Shown one piece after another: positions 1 to 7,825 of a DNA stretch of 64,000 bases (position 1 is the stretch's first letter; each line of letters starts with the position of its first letter). The notes below the pieces were generated by a model, which saw only the letters and a program-made list of their open reading frames with translations, had not been told where the DNA came from and did no database searches. Location of the stretch: assembly GCF_014639235.1 (NCBI RefSeq), contig NZ_BMFU01000001.1, forward strand, positions 248,001 to 312,000. The letters are read 5' to 3'. The translations under genes were made by a program, and so were the position numbers. This DNA comes from Paenibacillus silvae (lineage in GTDB: Bacteria; Bacillota; Bacilli; Paenibacillales; Paenibacillaceae).

Positions 1-468
1 TCCAGCACGATCGGGCTTGGTGCAACCGGGCTTGCTTTCTCGGCAGAGATTACCGATGAACAGCGCAGTACGGTGATGACACTTTTTGAAGCTGTAGGCA
101 TTGTAACGATTGTGCCAGAGGACAAGCTTGAAGTGCTTACCGGGATTTCCGGCAGCGGACCTGCTTACGTATACTATCTCATGGAAGCAATGATTGCTGC
201 GGGAATCCGCGGTGGTTTATCCAGCCAGCAGTCTCGGGATCTCACAGTTCAGACCGTGCTGGGCGCAGCGCGGATGGTACAGCAGACTGGTCTCGAACCA
301 ATGAAGCTGCGCAGTGATGTTACCTCGCCAGGAGGTGCAACACAGGCCGCACTGAAAACGCTGGATGAAGGAGACTTCTTCGAAAATGTCATCGCAGCCG
401 TGGGACGTTGTGCCGAACGTTCACGCGAGATGGGAGCTGCGTTGGAAGGAGATTTAAACCATGAATAA
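1..468 (+). CDS. proC: Pyrroline-5-carboxylate reductase, C-terminal part (5' end outside window)
   Basis: Catalyses the NADPH-dependent last step of proline synthesis in the cytoplasm. The reading frame is open from base 1 and holds the C-terminal dimerisation and active-site half of the family: GISGSGPAYVYYLMEAM and the signature SDVTSPGGATQAAL near the end. The N-terminal Rossmann domain lies outside the window, so the 155 residues seen are a little over half the usual ~270. Its stop (466-468) overlaps the mtnW start (461), giving an 8-nt overlap, so the two are probably co-transcribed although proline synthesis and methionine salvage are unrelated pathways. Confidence 0.93.
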   Translation, partial: SSTIGLGATGLAFSAEITDEQRSTVMTLFEAVGIVTIVPEDKLEVLTGISGSGPAYVYYLMEAMIAAGIRGGLSSQQSRDLTVQTVLGAARMVQQTGLEPMKLRSDVTSPGGATQAALKTLDEGDFFENVIAAVGRCAERSREMGAALEGDLNHE

Positions 469-1684
469 TATGTGTACTGCTACCTATCGTCTGCATGATG
501 ATCATGCTGATTTCCACAAAAAAGCCCAGTCCATCGCCATCGGTATGACCGTTGGCAGCTGGACCGAGCTGCCTCAGGCCCAACGTGAAGCGATGCAGAA
601 GCATTTGGGCGAAGTGCTCAAGGTTGAAGTACATGAAGCCGCAGACATGGCTCCAGGTGAGCGTTATGCAGATATTACGATTGGATACCCGGATATTAAC
701 TTCAGCCGTGATATTCCCGCCCTGCTTGTGACCGTCTTTGGTAAAATCTCGATGGACGGACGCATCAAGCTGCTGCAGCTTGGCTTCTCCGACAACTTCC
801 TTAGAGCTTTCCCGGGACCCAAGTTTGGCCTAAACGGTGTACGTGACCTGCTGGGTGTGTATGATCGGCCGCTGCTCATGAGTATTTTCAAATCCGTCAT
901 CGGACTGAATGTCGATGAGCTGCGGGAACAGTTTATCCGCCAAGCCCTTGGCGGCGTTGACCTTATCAAGGATGACGAAATTCTGTTTGAGAACAAGCTC
1001 ACTCCGATTGAAAAAAGAGTTGAGGTCTGCATGAAGGCAGCCGAGCAGGCGCGCCAGGAGACAGGAAAAAAACTGTTGTATGCCGCCAATCTAACCGGAC
1101 CTACTTCACGCTTGAAGCAGCAGGCAGAGCGTGCCATTGGCGCAGGAGCAAACGCGCTGTTATTCAACGTATTGTCCTATGGTTACGATGTGCTGCATGA
1201 ATTAAGCAGTGACCCCGATATCAACGTGCCCATCATGGCTCACCCTGCACTTGCCGGTGCGCTGTATCCATCCCCGCATTATGGTATTTCCGCATCTGTC
1301 GTGCTGGGACAGTTAATGCGTCTGGCCGGGGCCGATCTTGTGCTCTTCCCTTCACCATATGGCTCTGTTACGATGCCTAAGGAAGAAAACATGGCGATCA
1401 CCGAGCAATTGTTAACACCGGAGCTGCCGGTAAGACCAAGTATGCCTGTGCCTTCAGCCGGAATCCACCCGGGACTCGTGCCGATGATTCTGAGAGACTT
1501 CGGCAAGGATGTGATCGTCAATGCTGGCGGCGGAATTCACGGACATCCAATGGGAACCGAAGCAGGTGGACGAGCTTTCTTGCAGGCAATTGAGGCTGCG
1601 GGACGTTCCATTCCGCTGGCAGAGCATGCTGCAGAGCACCCGGAATTGAAAAGCGCGCTGGATTTATGGGGTGGCGAGCGATGA
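461..1684 (+). CDS. mtnW: 2,3-diketo-5-methylthiopentyl-1-phosphate enolase (RuBisCO-like protein)
   Basis: Enolises 2,3-diketo-5-methylthiopentyl-1-phosphate in the methionine salvage pathway. At 407 residues it has normal length for the RuBisCO-like type IV family. The metal-site motif GGVDLIKDDE is at about 164-173, with Lys170 (carbamylated in the family), Asp172 and Glu173. The glycine-rich phosphate-binding segment VNAGGGIHGHP lies near residues 351-361. The start is ATG at 461, preceded by the Shine-Dalgarno GGAAGGA inside proC. It is followed directly by mtnX with an ATGA overlap (1681-1684), matching the mtnW-mtnX-mtnB order of B. subtilis. Confidence 0.95.
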   Translation: MNNMCTATYRLHDDHADFHKKAQSIAIGMTVGSWTELPQAQREAMQKHLGEVLKVEVHEAADMAPGERYADITIGYPDINFSRDIPALLVTVFGKISMDGRIKLLQLGFSDNFLRAFPGPKFGLNGVRDLLGVYDRPLLMSIFKSVIGLNVDELREQFIRQALGGVDLIKDDEILFENKLTPIEKRVEVCMKAAEQARQETGKKLLYAANLTGPTSRLKQQAERAIGAGANALLFNVLSYGYDVLHELSSDPDINVPIMAHPALAGALYPSPHYGISASVVLGQLMRLAGADLVLFPSPYGSVTMPKEENMAITEQLLTPELPVRPSMPVPSAGIHPGLVPMILRDFGKDVIVNAGGGIHGHPMGTEAGGRAFLQAIEAAGRSIPLAEHAAEHPELKSALDLWGGER

Positions 1685-2370
1685 ACCGTGAGATGAATAG
1701 TAATAAAAAAACAGCGATATTTTGTGATTTTGACGGAACAATCACCCTCTCGGACAACATCGTTGCCATTATGAAGCATTTCAAGCCAGAAGGCATTGAA
1801 GCGATCATGAAAGACACGATTGAACAAAAGGTATCTCTGCGGGAAGGCGTTGGAGCGATGTTTGATCTCCTGCCCTCCTCGCAAAAAGACGAGATTGTCG
1901 AGTTTGTGCTTGGACAAGCAGGCATTCGTGAGGGATTCGCGGCATTCCTGGAGTACGTTCGCAGCGAAGGCATTGAATTCAATGTAACCAGTGGCGGCAT
2001 GGACTTTTTCATCGAGCCGCTGCTCGCACCGTTCAATATTCCGCAGGACCGTGTGTATTGCAATGGTGCAGATTTCTCAGGCGAGAGGATTCACATTGAA
2101 TGGCCGCATCCCTGTCAGCCTCCATGTGAAAATGGCTGCGGGATGTGCAAAACAACCGTAATCCGTTCTTTCCCGGCAGATGAATATAACCGGATTCTGA
2201 TCGGAGACAGTCTGACCGACTTTGAAGGGGCTAAAATCGCTGATCTGGTCTACTCCCGCTCCATCCTGACAGATAAATGCGTGGAGCTTGGTGTAGATCA
2301 TGTGCCTTTTACAACCTTCTATGACATCATCGAAGATATGAAGCAGAAGCAATCACAAGGAGTGCTGTAA
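1681..2370 (+). CDS. mtnX: 2-hydroxy-3-keto-5-methylthiopentenyl-1-phosphate phosphatase
   Basis: HAD-family phosphatase that acts on the MtnW product to give the acireductone of methionine salvage. The nucleophile motif FCDFDGTIT is at residues 14-22 (Asp16 and Asp18), and the C-terminal metal-binding motif is IGDSLTDFEGA. A cysteine-rich segment (CQPPCENGCGMC) lies in the cap region. I chose the ATG at 1681 because it forms an ATGA overlap with the mtnW stop; an upstream in-frame ATG at 1666 lies further inside mtnW. The ATG at 1693 is also possible. Confidence 0.92.
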   Translation: MNREMNSNKKTAIFCDFDGTITLSDNIVAIMKHFKPEGIEAIMKDTIEQKVSLREGVGAMFDLLPSSQKDEIVEFVLGQAGIREGFAAFLEYVRSEGIEFNVTSGGMDFFIEPLLAPFNIPQDRVYCNGADFSGERIHIEWPHPCQPPCENGCGMCKTTVIRSFPADEYNRILIGDSLTDFEGAKIADLVYSRSILTDKCVELGVDHVPFTTFYDIIEDMKQKQSQGVL

Positions 2371-2372
2371 AC

Positions 2373-3026
2373 ATGGGTTTTGAAAAGATTACATTGGAAC
2401 ATAAACGCCAGGTTCTTGAAGAACTGGCTGATGTCAAAGCACTATTCGCAAGCCGGAACTGGTTTCCGGGCACAAGCGGCAATCTGTCGATGCGAGTGGG
2501 TGAATTTGACCCTGAGCAATTTTATTTTGCGGTTACTGCTTCAGGCAAGGATAAGTCCCTCCGCACACCGGAGGATTTCCTTTTTGTTGACAAGCAAGGT
2601 AAAGCAATCGAAACGACAACGCTCAAACCAAGCGCCGAAACGCTGATTCACTGTGAAATCTATCGTTTGACTGGCTGCGGTGCTGTATTCCATGTGCATA
2701 CGGTATTTAACAACCTGATCAGTGAATTTTTCGGTGATCAAGGCCATGTACCCATTCAGGGCATCGAGTTGATCAAAGCGTTTAACATTTGGGAAGAAAA
2801 TGCAGAGATTCGTGTGCCCGTGCTGCCGAACTTTGCTCATATCCCTTCGATCGCCGAGCTTGTTCCAGGTGTGCTGGATGCCAATGTTCCAGGAATTTTG
2901 CTGCGTAATCACGGCATCTATGCATGGGGCAAGGATGCTTTTGAAGCGAAGCGTCATCTGGAAGCCTTTGAATTTTTGTTTGAAGTGATGTATCGTCAGC
3001 TGCTGCTGAGAGGTGCATCCAAGTAA
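2373..3026 (+). CDS. mtnB: Methylthioribulose-1-phosphate dehydratase
   Basis: Class II aldolase-like zinc enzyme that dehydrates 5-methylthioribulose-1-phosphate in methionine salvage. It has 217 residues with the metal-binding HVHTVFNN motif in the middle and a second conserved histidine in LLRNHGIYAWG near residue 180. The ATG at 2373 is 3 nt after the mtnX stop and has AAGGAG upstream (2357-2362). It is the last gene of the + operon. The acireductone dioxygenase gene mtnD, which often follows, is not here, and a terminator lies about 90 nt downstream. Confidence 0.94.
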   Translation: MGFEKITLEHKRQVLEELADVKALFASRNWFPGTSGNLSMRVGEFDPEQFYFAVTASGKDKSLRTPEDFLFVDKQGKAIETTTLKPSAETLIHCEIYRLTGCGAVFHVHTVFNNLISEFFGDQGHVPIQGIELIKAFNIWEENAEIRVPVLPNFAHIPSIAELVPGVLDANVPGILLRNHGIYAWGKDAFEAKRHLEAFEFLFEVMYRQLLLRGASK

Positions 3027-3111
3027 CACACGTGCAGCAGATATAAAGCAATCGGATAGCCTGCTCTTTAATGTATCTGTTTCACTTATTACAAAAATAA
3101 CAGAATCACCA

Positions 3112-3153
3112 AAAACACACCAACGGCGTTTCATGGCCTTGGTGTGTTTTTTA
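3112..3153 (+). terminator. Intrinsic terminator after mtnB
   Basis: Stem ACACACCAA (3115-3123) pairs with TTGGTGTGT (3139-3147) and is followed by six T on the + strand. The A-run on its left gives a shorter U-run on the other strand, so it may also end the converging membrane-protein transcript (gene end 3197). Confidence 0.85.
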
Positions 3154-3196
3154 TTAGCATTTTGCTCGTAATCCAAAATTATATATCTTTGAACCG

Positions 3197-4480
3197 TTAT
3201 TGCCGATCATCCTTATCCTTGAACAAAAAGAGGCTTTCCAGTTCATCATCTTTGGTCGGATTGGTGATGGAATGACCGGAAATGGCTGCAGACTCCCTCT
3301 GTTTGCCAAATAACAGCTTCAGACCACCAATGATAAGCAGCAAGGAAACAATGACTGTGTTCAAATGGGATCGAATCTCATAACTCAGGAACATATCCGG
3401 GAACAGCTCATTCAGCTGCGGAATAATCAAACGTATCGTTAGATAATACAGCCCAAGACCGGCGATGCCGATGCCGATTAAACGCTGGTGCCGCACCCAG
3501 TCCTTGAAGATCGGCTCATCCGTGAGCGGCTCACGTCCGTAACGGCTGGAGCATTGAAGTCCGTCGAAGAAGCTGTAGAACCAGATCAGCGGAATCATAA
3601 ACAGGAATACAGATAAGCGAAGCAGGTCGAGAATGTAGATGCTGCCCAGAAACAAAAACATCAGCTGCAGTCCTCTTTTTTGCAAACCGAGATACATATG
3701 TCCTGCTCCCGGAAAAGCAGAGAGCAATGTCGCCAGCACTTTACTGCGCCGCCCCATAATTCTGCCTGTCTCCAGTTCTTCAAACAAGGTTCTGTCCTGT
3801 AGCACTTCACCTGCTTGCTTGCGATGAACATGCTGAACTGCATCAAACATGCAGTATACCCAGATCACAGGCAGAATGAGCAAAAACATCAAAAACACAG
3901 ATTCATTTGTAATGGCGGAGACAAAAACCATCATCGCAAAGGAACCAAAAAACGCCATCAGGAAGGACAAGCCCCGGTGAAGTAATCCGAGATGCAGATG
4001 TCCAAGACCCGGAACAAATGAAAGCAAAATGGTAAAGAATCTCTCCCCTTCGCTGCCTTTCTGGTACATGGGCTGAGACTGAGCATAACCCTCGCCTGAA
4101 AATGCAGCATGCTCAGGGGGTACACCGTCTACATTCTGATGATGTATATGGTTCGCATTAGCAGCAGCACTACCATAAGGCGCATTATAGCCTTGTCCGT
4201 AGTAATACCTTTCACTAGCTGTAGGTGCGGAGAGCAGCACAATGATCATATCCAGCATGTTCAGTCCCCAAACAAAAAGCACAGCCAGCAATCCAAAAGC
4301 AATTAAATCTCTGTCACCCGTGAGCCAGGATAGCATCAAAAAACCGATGCCCGTGCCGAAAAATAACAGGGGATAGACAACAGCCCTCACCTTGCGCTGC
4401 CAGTACAAAAATCCCAATCCAGGGAACATGTTTAATAAAAATGCAAGTAATTTATTTCGATCTGGATGCACAGTCGTCAT
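3197..4480 (-). CDS. Multi-spanning membrane protein with three TM2-like repeats
   Basis: Function not known. The 427-residue protein contains three copies of a unit that starts with a hydrophobic helix carrying PGLG or PGAG (residues 20-23, 157-160, 257-260) and continues to a second helix with an aromatic/Asp signature (W..NMLD near 71-77, WVYCMFDAVQ 207-216, WFYSFFDGLQ 300-309). Between units 1 and 2 is a polar, Tyr/His-rich linker (about 90-140), and two more helices follow unit 3. The repeats resemble TM2-type domains. It is the third gene after an ECF sigma factor and anti-sigma, 30 nt downstream, so it may belong to that signalling unit; this is inference. Confidence 0.75.
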   Translation of the reverse strand: MTTVHPDRNKLLAFLLNMFPGLGFLYWQRKVRAVVYPLLFFGTGIGFLMLSWLTGDRDLIAFGLLAVLFVWGLNMLDMIIVLLSAPTASERYYYGQGYNAPYGSAAANANHIHHQNVDGVPPEHAAFSGEGYAQSQPMYQKGSEGERFFTILLSFVPGLGHLHLGLLHRGLSFLMAFFGSFAMMVFVSAITNESVFLMFLLILPVIWVYCMFDAVQHVHRKQAGEVLQDRTLFEELETGRIMGRRSKVLATLLSAFPGAGHMYLGLQKRGLQLMFLFLGSIYILDLLRLSVFLFMIPLIWFYSFFDGLQCSSRYGREPLTDEPIFKDWVRHQRLIGIGIAGLGLYYLTIRLIIPQLNELFPDMFLSYEIRSHLNTVIVSLLLIIGGLKLLFGKQRESAAISGHSITNPTKDDELESLFLFKDKDDRQ

Positions 4481-4510
4481 TCCTTTCTTTATCAGGCCTT
4501 ACCCAGCCAT

Positions 4511-4963
4511 TCAAGGCTTGGGTTTGAAATTATCGAGCCATGAAGTAGCTGCCTCGGTCCATTTCTCTGTGAACGAACCTGCAGTTTCACCTTCCTGGAA
4601 TTTATGATAAGGGGCAACTTTGTCAAACAATCCGGAAGAGAGAAAGATCAATGTCAGGCAGGCGGCCACGGCGTAATGAAATGCCCGTTGCTCGAACCAG
4701 CGGCGAGTACGTCCGCCACGAGATGGACGTATGCTGCCCGCAGTTGGCAAACGTTCAATTCGTTCCATCACGGTATTTGTAAATTCAATCGGGTGGGGCA
4801 GCTCAGGATACTCCCGTTCCATGCACAACGCCCCAAGGTACGCTTCCATTGCATCCGGTTCGTTCAGCAGATGCTGCTCCATCTGCATCGCCTGATTGCT
4901 GCTAACTCGGCCTTCAATATAGTCAACCCACTGCTGGACGGTATACATCTCTTTTTTACTCAC
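4511..4963 (-). CDS. Putative anti-sigma factor without a zinc motif
   Basis: Expected to bind and hold the ECF sigma factor encoded just upstream. It has 150 residues: an acidic N-terminal domain, a proline/arginine-rich linker, one membrane helix (about 95-114, FHYAVAACLTLIFLSSGLF) and a short extracytoplasmic tail. The N-terminus looks like a ZAS-type anti-sigma domain (MEQHLLNEPDAMEAY) but the Cys-x2-Cys pair that binds zinc in that family is missing, with only the histidine kept. It overlaps the sigma gene by 8 nt (4956-4963), which supports coupled translation. The assignment rests on position and architecture. Confidence 0.75.
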   Translation of the reverse strand: MSKKEMYTVQQWVDYIEGRVSSNQAMQMEQHLLNEPDAMEAYLGALCMEREYPELPHPIEFTNTVMERIERLPTAGSIRPSRGGRTRRWFEQRAFHYAVAACLTLIFLSSGLFDKVAPYHKFQEGETAGSFTEKWTEAATSWLDNFKPKP

Positions 4964-5507
4964 GCCACTCCTCCTCCTTCCAATGGTTACGAATCCACTG
5001 CCGTGCCCGATATAGTCTGGATTCTACCGTTTTCACAGCCACCTGGGCCTCGTGAGCAATCTGCTCATAATTTTTCTCGCTCAGATAATAAGCGGTAATA
5101 ATATCCCGATGCTGGGCGGGCAGCTGATCGATCCGTTCGCGGAGTTTATCCTGTCGCTCTTTGCGTATCACACGCGTGAGGATATCTTCCTCCCGCCCTG
5201 GCAAATTTACTATCCGTTCTTCTCCACCCAGATCTTCAGCACTTCTTCTGCCCAGCTTTCGTTTGGCATCAATAGCTTTATGAAAGGCGATTCGGGTTAA
5301 CCAGGTTTTGAAACCTTCGGATCGATAATCGGGGAGAGATTTATAGATCTGTATGAACGCCTCCTGAGCGGCATCCTGGGCATCCTGATCATTACGTAAG
5401 ACGGAATACGCAACATGATACACATGCTGACTGTATTTATCGATCAGAACACGCATCTGGGATGCATCTCCTTGACGGATTTGTTCAATGATTAGCGCTT
5501 CGTCAAT
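4956..5507 (-). CDS. ECF RNA polymerase sigma factor with probable AUU start
   Basis: Sigma-70 family ECF regulator. Region 2 (LIDKYSQHVYHVAYSVLRN, DAQDAAQEAF) and the region 4 helix-turn-helix (LPAQHRDIITAYYLSEKNYEQIA, then VKTVESRLYRAR) are clear. The first ATG in frame (5456) would remove the conserved region 2.1 lead-in EALIIEQIRQGDASQ, which is encoded without interruption upstream. Between the upstream in-frame stop and that ATG there is no ATG, GTG or TTG. An ATT at 5505-5507 lies 6 nt after a strong AGGAGGGG Shine-Dalgarno, so I extend the gene to 5507. If the start is ATG 5456, an AAGGAG 11 nt upstream would serve. Confidence 0.85.
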   Translation of the reverse strand: MDEALIIEQIRQGDASQMRVLIDKYSQHVYHVAYSVLRNDQDAQDAAQEAFIQIYKSLPDYRSEGFKTWLTRIAFHKAIDAKRKLGRRSAEDLGGEERIVNLPGREEDILTRVIRKERQDKLRERIDQLPAQHRDIITAYYLSEKNYEQIAHEAQVAVKTVESRLYRARQWIRNHWKEEEWRE

Positions 5508-5510
5508 AAC

Positions 5511-5525
5511 TCTCCCCTCCTCTCC
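5511..5525 (-). promoter_or_regulatory. Strong Shine-Dalgarno pointing to an AUU start of the ECF sigma gene
   Basis: On the minus strand the sequence reads GGAGAGGAGGGGAGA, ending a few bases before ATT at 5505-5507. It is the best ribosome-binding site in the region and decides the proposed non-AUG start. Confidence 0.5.
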
Positions 5526-5658
5526 AATTCAATAGACGACGACATGTCATCCGACCCCTGCATATTTTATCAAATTTATTATGATCCTGTATCCACGTTC
5601 CCAAAAAGAGTGAATGGGCTTGTCTGATTTAACTTATAATCCGGATTTGCTGCACCAA

Positions 5659-5693
5659 TAAAAAAACAGGCTCAGAATAACTCTGGCCTGTTT
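5659..5693 (-). terminator. Intrinsic terminator after dnaD
   Basis: AACAGGC (5665-5671 on +) pairs with GCCTGTT (5686-5692), extended by CAGA/TCTG inside, and is followed on the minus strand by a run of T (5659-5666). It lies 11 nt after the dnaD stop codon. Confidence 0.85.
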
Positions 5694-5703
5694 CTCCATT
5701 AAA

Positions 5704-6429
5704 CTAACGTCCCCCGTTACGAAAACGCTGTGTATACGCTTTGGCATCCTGCACATTTTTGACACGATTCCTGCTCCACTCCAGCAAGATTCGGTCAATG
5801 TAACGGAAGTGCACTTTGCCTGCAAAAACCGCTTCCTTCAAAGCCAACAGAATAAGCTCCTCCTGATAACGATCCTGATCAAGCCAGCCGGATATCGTTT
5901 CACATTCCATCGGGGAGAGAGGTCGCGCAAATTCCTTTTCAAAAATAGAAAACATATTCCGCTCTTCCTGATCTTTTTGAACAGTGTTCGAATCAGGACG
6001 TAAAGCATTGCTTCGCAGCTGTTCGGACCGGGCATGCGCTGCTTCGTCCGCGGCACACATGGCAAGCTTTGCATACAAGCCATGCAGGTCATAGCGTTCA
6101 TACTGGATATCCCGCTCTTCATCCCGCTGCTCATCAATCGTGATATAACCATCTCTCATCAGACGCTGCAGCATTCTCGCAATGCCTTCGGGAGCCAGTC
6201 CCATGCGTCCAGCAAGCTCTTCAAGAGTAGGAAATTCATTGAATTCTGCCTGGCGGAAGCCGAGCAGTTGAATCAGCAGCAGCACTTCAGAATCAGATAA
6301 ACCTAGCTGGTGATAGAAACGCAATAATGCATAAGGCAATTGAGCAGTACCCGATGACATCCCGTAGGCTGCTCCGCTTAACCAGGCTTTGGAGGAACTG
6401 TCGTCCATATGCTCTTTTCCGTTCAACAT
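5704..6429 (-). CDS. dnaD: DnaD-family DNA replication initiation protein
   Basis: In Bacillales DnaD acts in primosome assembly at oriC and in restart, with DnaB and DnaI. The 241-residue protein has the N-terminal winged-helix part (SDSEVLLLIQLLGF ... MLQRLMRDGYI) and the C-terminal DnaD domain (FEKEFARPLSPMECETISGW, then YIDRILLEW near residue 220). Its ATG (6429) overlaps the asnS stop as TAATG, so translation is probably coupled; a second ATG seven codons in is the alternative. asnS-dnaD is the conserved Bacillus order, but the usual downstream nth is not next, since the ECF operon and a terminator follow. Confidence 0.9.
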   Translation of the reverse strand: MLNGKEHMDDSSSKAWLSGAAYGMSSGTAQLPYALLRFYHQLGLSDSEVLLLIQLLGFRQAEFNEFPTLEELAGRMGLAPEGIARMLQRLMRDGYITIDEQRDEERDIQYERYDLHGLYAKLAMCAADEAAHARSEQLRSNALRPDSNTVQKDQEERNMFSIFEKEFARPLSPMECETISGWLDQDRYQEELILLALKEAVFAGKVHFRYIDRILLEWSRNRVKNVQDAKAYTQRFRNGGR

Positions 6430-7724
6430 TAAGGGTACAGACGGTAGAGCATACGTGGGAATGCGATGGTTTCACGAACATGATCAAGTCCGCAGATCCA
6501 AGCTACCGTCCGCTCCAATCCCAGACCGAAACCGGAGTGAGGAACCGATCCGTATTTACGCAGATCCAGATACCACTGGTACGCTTCATCCGAGAGATTG
6601 TGCTCTTCAAAACGCTGCTGCATCAGCTCTGGATCATCAATCCGCTGTGATCCGCCGATGATCTCTCCATAGCCTTCCGGCGCAATCATATCTGCACACA
6701 GAACAACTTCAGGACGATTCGGATCAGGTTTCATATAAAACGCTTTGATTCCTGCCGGATAATGAGTAATGAACACAGGTGTGTTATACTTCTCGGCAAT
6801 CGCTGTTTCATGCGGCGCACCGAAATCTTCACCCCAAGGAATGTCGAAGCCTTGTCCGTTCAGGAACTCAATCGCTTCGTCGTACGTAATACGAGGGAAC
6901 GGAGCCGTAATGCCTTCCAGCTTGGAAACGTCACGTCCGATGGACTCCAGTTCTGCACGGCAATTTTTCACCACAGACTGCACAACATGTGCAATGAAAT
7001 TCTCTTGAACACGCAAGCTCTCTTCATGATCAACAAACGCCATTTCCGGCTCGATCATCCAGAATTCGATCAGGTGACGGCGGGTTTTGGATTTCTCAGC
7101 ACGGAACGTTGGGCCGAAGGAATATACTTTGCCGAGTGCCATTGCCGCAGCTTCCATATACAGCTGTCCGCTTTGTGTAAGATAAGCATCCTCATCAAAA
7201 TATTTAATGTGGAAAAGGTTCGTTGTCCCTTCCGCGGAAGAAGGAGTCAGGATTGGCGGGTCGACCTGTGTGAATCCGTTACCATCAAAAAACTGCTGAA
7301 CAGCACGAATAATCTCGGCACGAATAACCATCACCGCACGTTGTTTCGTAGAACGAAGCCACAGATGACGGTGGTCCATCAAGAAATCAACGCCGTGCTC
7401 TTTCGGTGTAATCGGATAATTTTCCGTCAGATGAATGATTTTCACACCTGTAACGGTCATTTCATATCCAGACGCACTGCGCGGCTCTTCACGAATGATT
7501 CCCGTTACATAGACAGAGCTTTCCTGAGTCAGACTTTTGGCATCATTCCAGATCTCTTCGCTGACTTCGCTCTTTACTACAACCCCTTGAATATATCCAG
7601 TACCATCACGCAGCTGCAAAAACTGAATTTTACCGCTGGAGCGTTTGTTGTTAATCCACGCACCGATCGTGACCGTTTCACCCACATGCTCATTCACATT
7701 ACGAATTACACAATTCGTATCCAT
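6429..7724 (-). CDS. asnS: Asparagine--tRNA ligase
   Basis: Class IIb aminoacyl-tRNA synthetase that charges tRNA-Asn. It has an N-terminal OB-fold anticodon-binding domain (VGETVTIGAWINNKRSSG, QFLQLRDGTG) and a catalytic core with motif 2 (GPTFRAEKSKTRRHLIEFW) and C-terminal motif 3 (GFGLGLERTVAW). About 431 residues, normal for the family. The open frame extends to 7802, but the ATG at 7724 has GGGGAG 9 nt upstream and gives the canonical N-terminus MDTNCVIRNV. I see no T-box in the short space to ackA. Confidence 0.95.
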   Translation of the reverse strand: MDTNCVIRNVNEHVGETVTIGAWINNKRSSGKIQFLQLRDGTGYIQGVVVKSEVSEEIWNDAKSLTQESSVYVTGIIREEPRSASGYEMTVTGVKIIHLTENYPITPKEHGVDFLMDHRHLWLRSTKQRAVMVIRAEIIRAVQQFFDGNGFTQVDPPILTPSSAEGTTNLFHIKYFDEDAYLTQSGQLYMEAAAMALGKVYSFGPTFRAEKSKTRRHLIEFWMIEPEMAFVDHEESLRVQENFIAHVVQSVVKNCRAELESIGRDVSKLEGITAPFPRITYDEAIEFLNGQGFDIPWGEDFGAPHETAIAEKYNTPVFITHYPAGIKAFYMKPDPNRPEVVLCADMIAPEGYGEIIGGSQRIDDPELMQQRFEEHNLSDEAYQWYLDLRKYGSVPHSGFGLGLERTVAWICGLDHVRETIAFPRMLYRLYP

Positions 7725-7825
7725 GCCATATCTCCCCTTGGTTCCATTAATTTGAAAATGCAGCGGACAGGTGTAACCCTGCCCTCTGCACTTACTTGTC
7801 ATTCTGTATTTACTTTACAGTTAGT

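Noticed and set aside
1666..1680. Upstream ATG of mtnX at 1666
   Set aside because: The ATG at 1681 forms the ATGA overlap with mtnW and matches the family N-terminus better.
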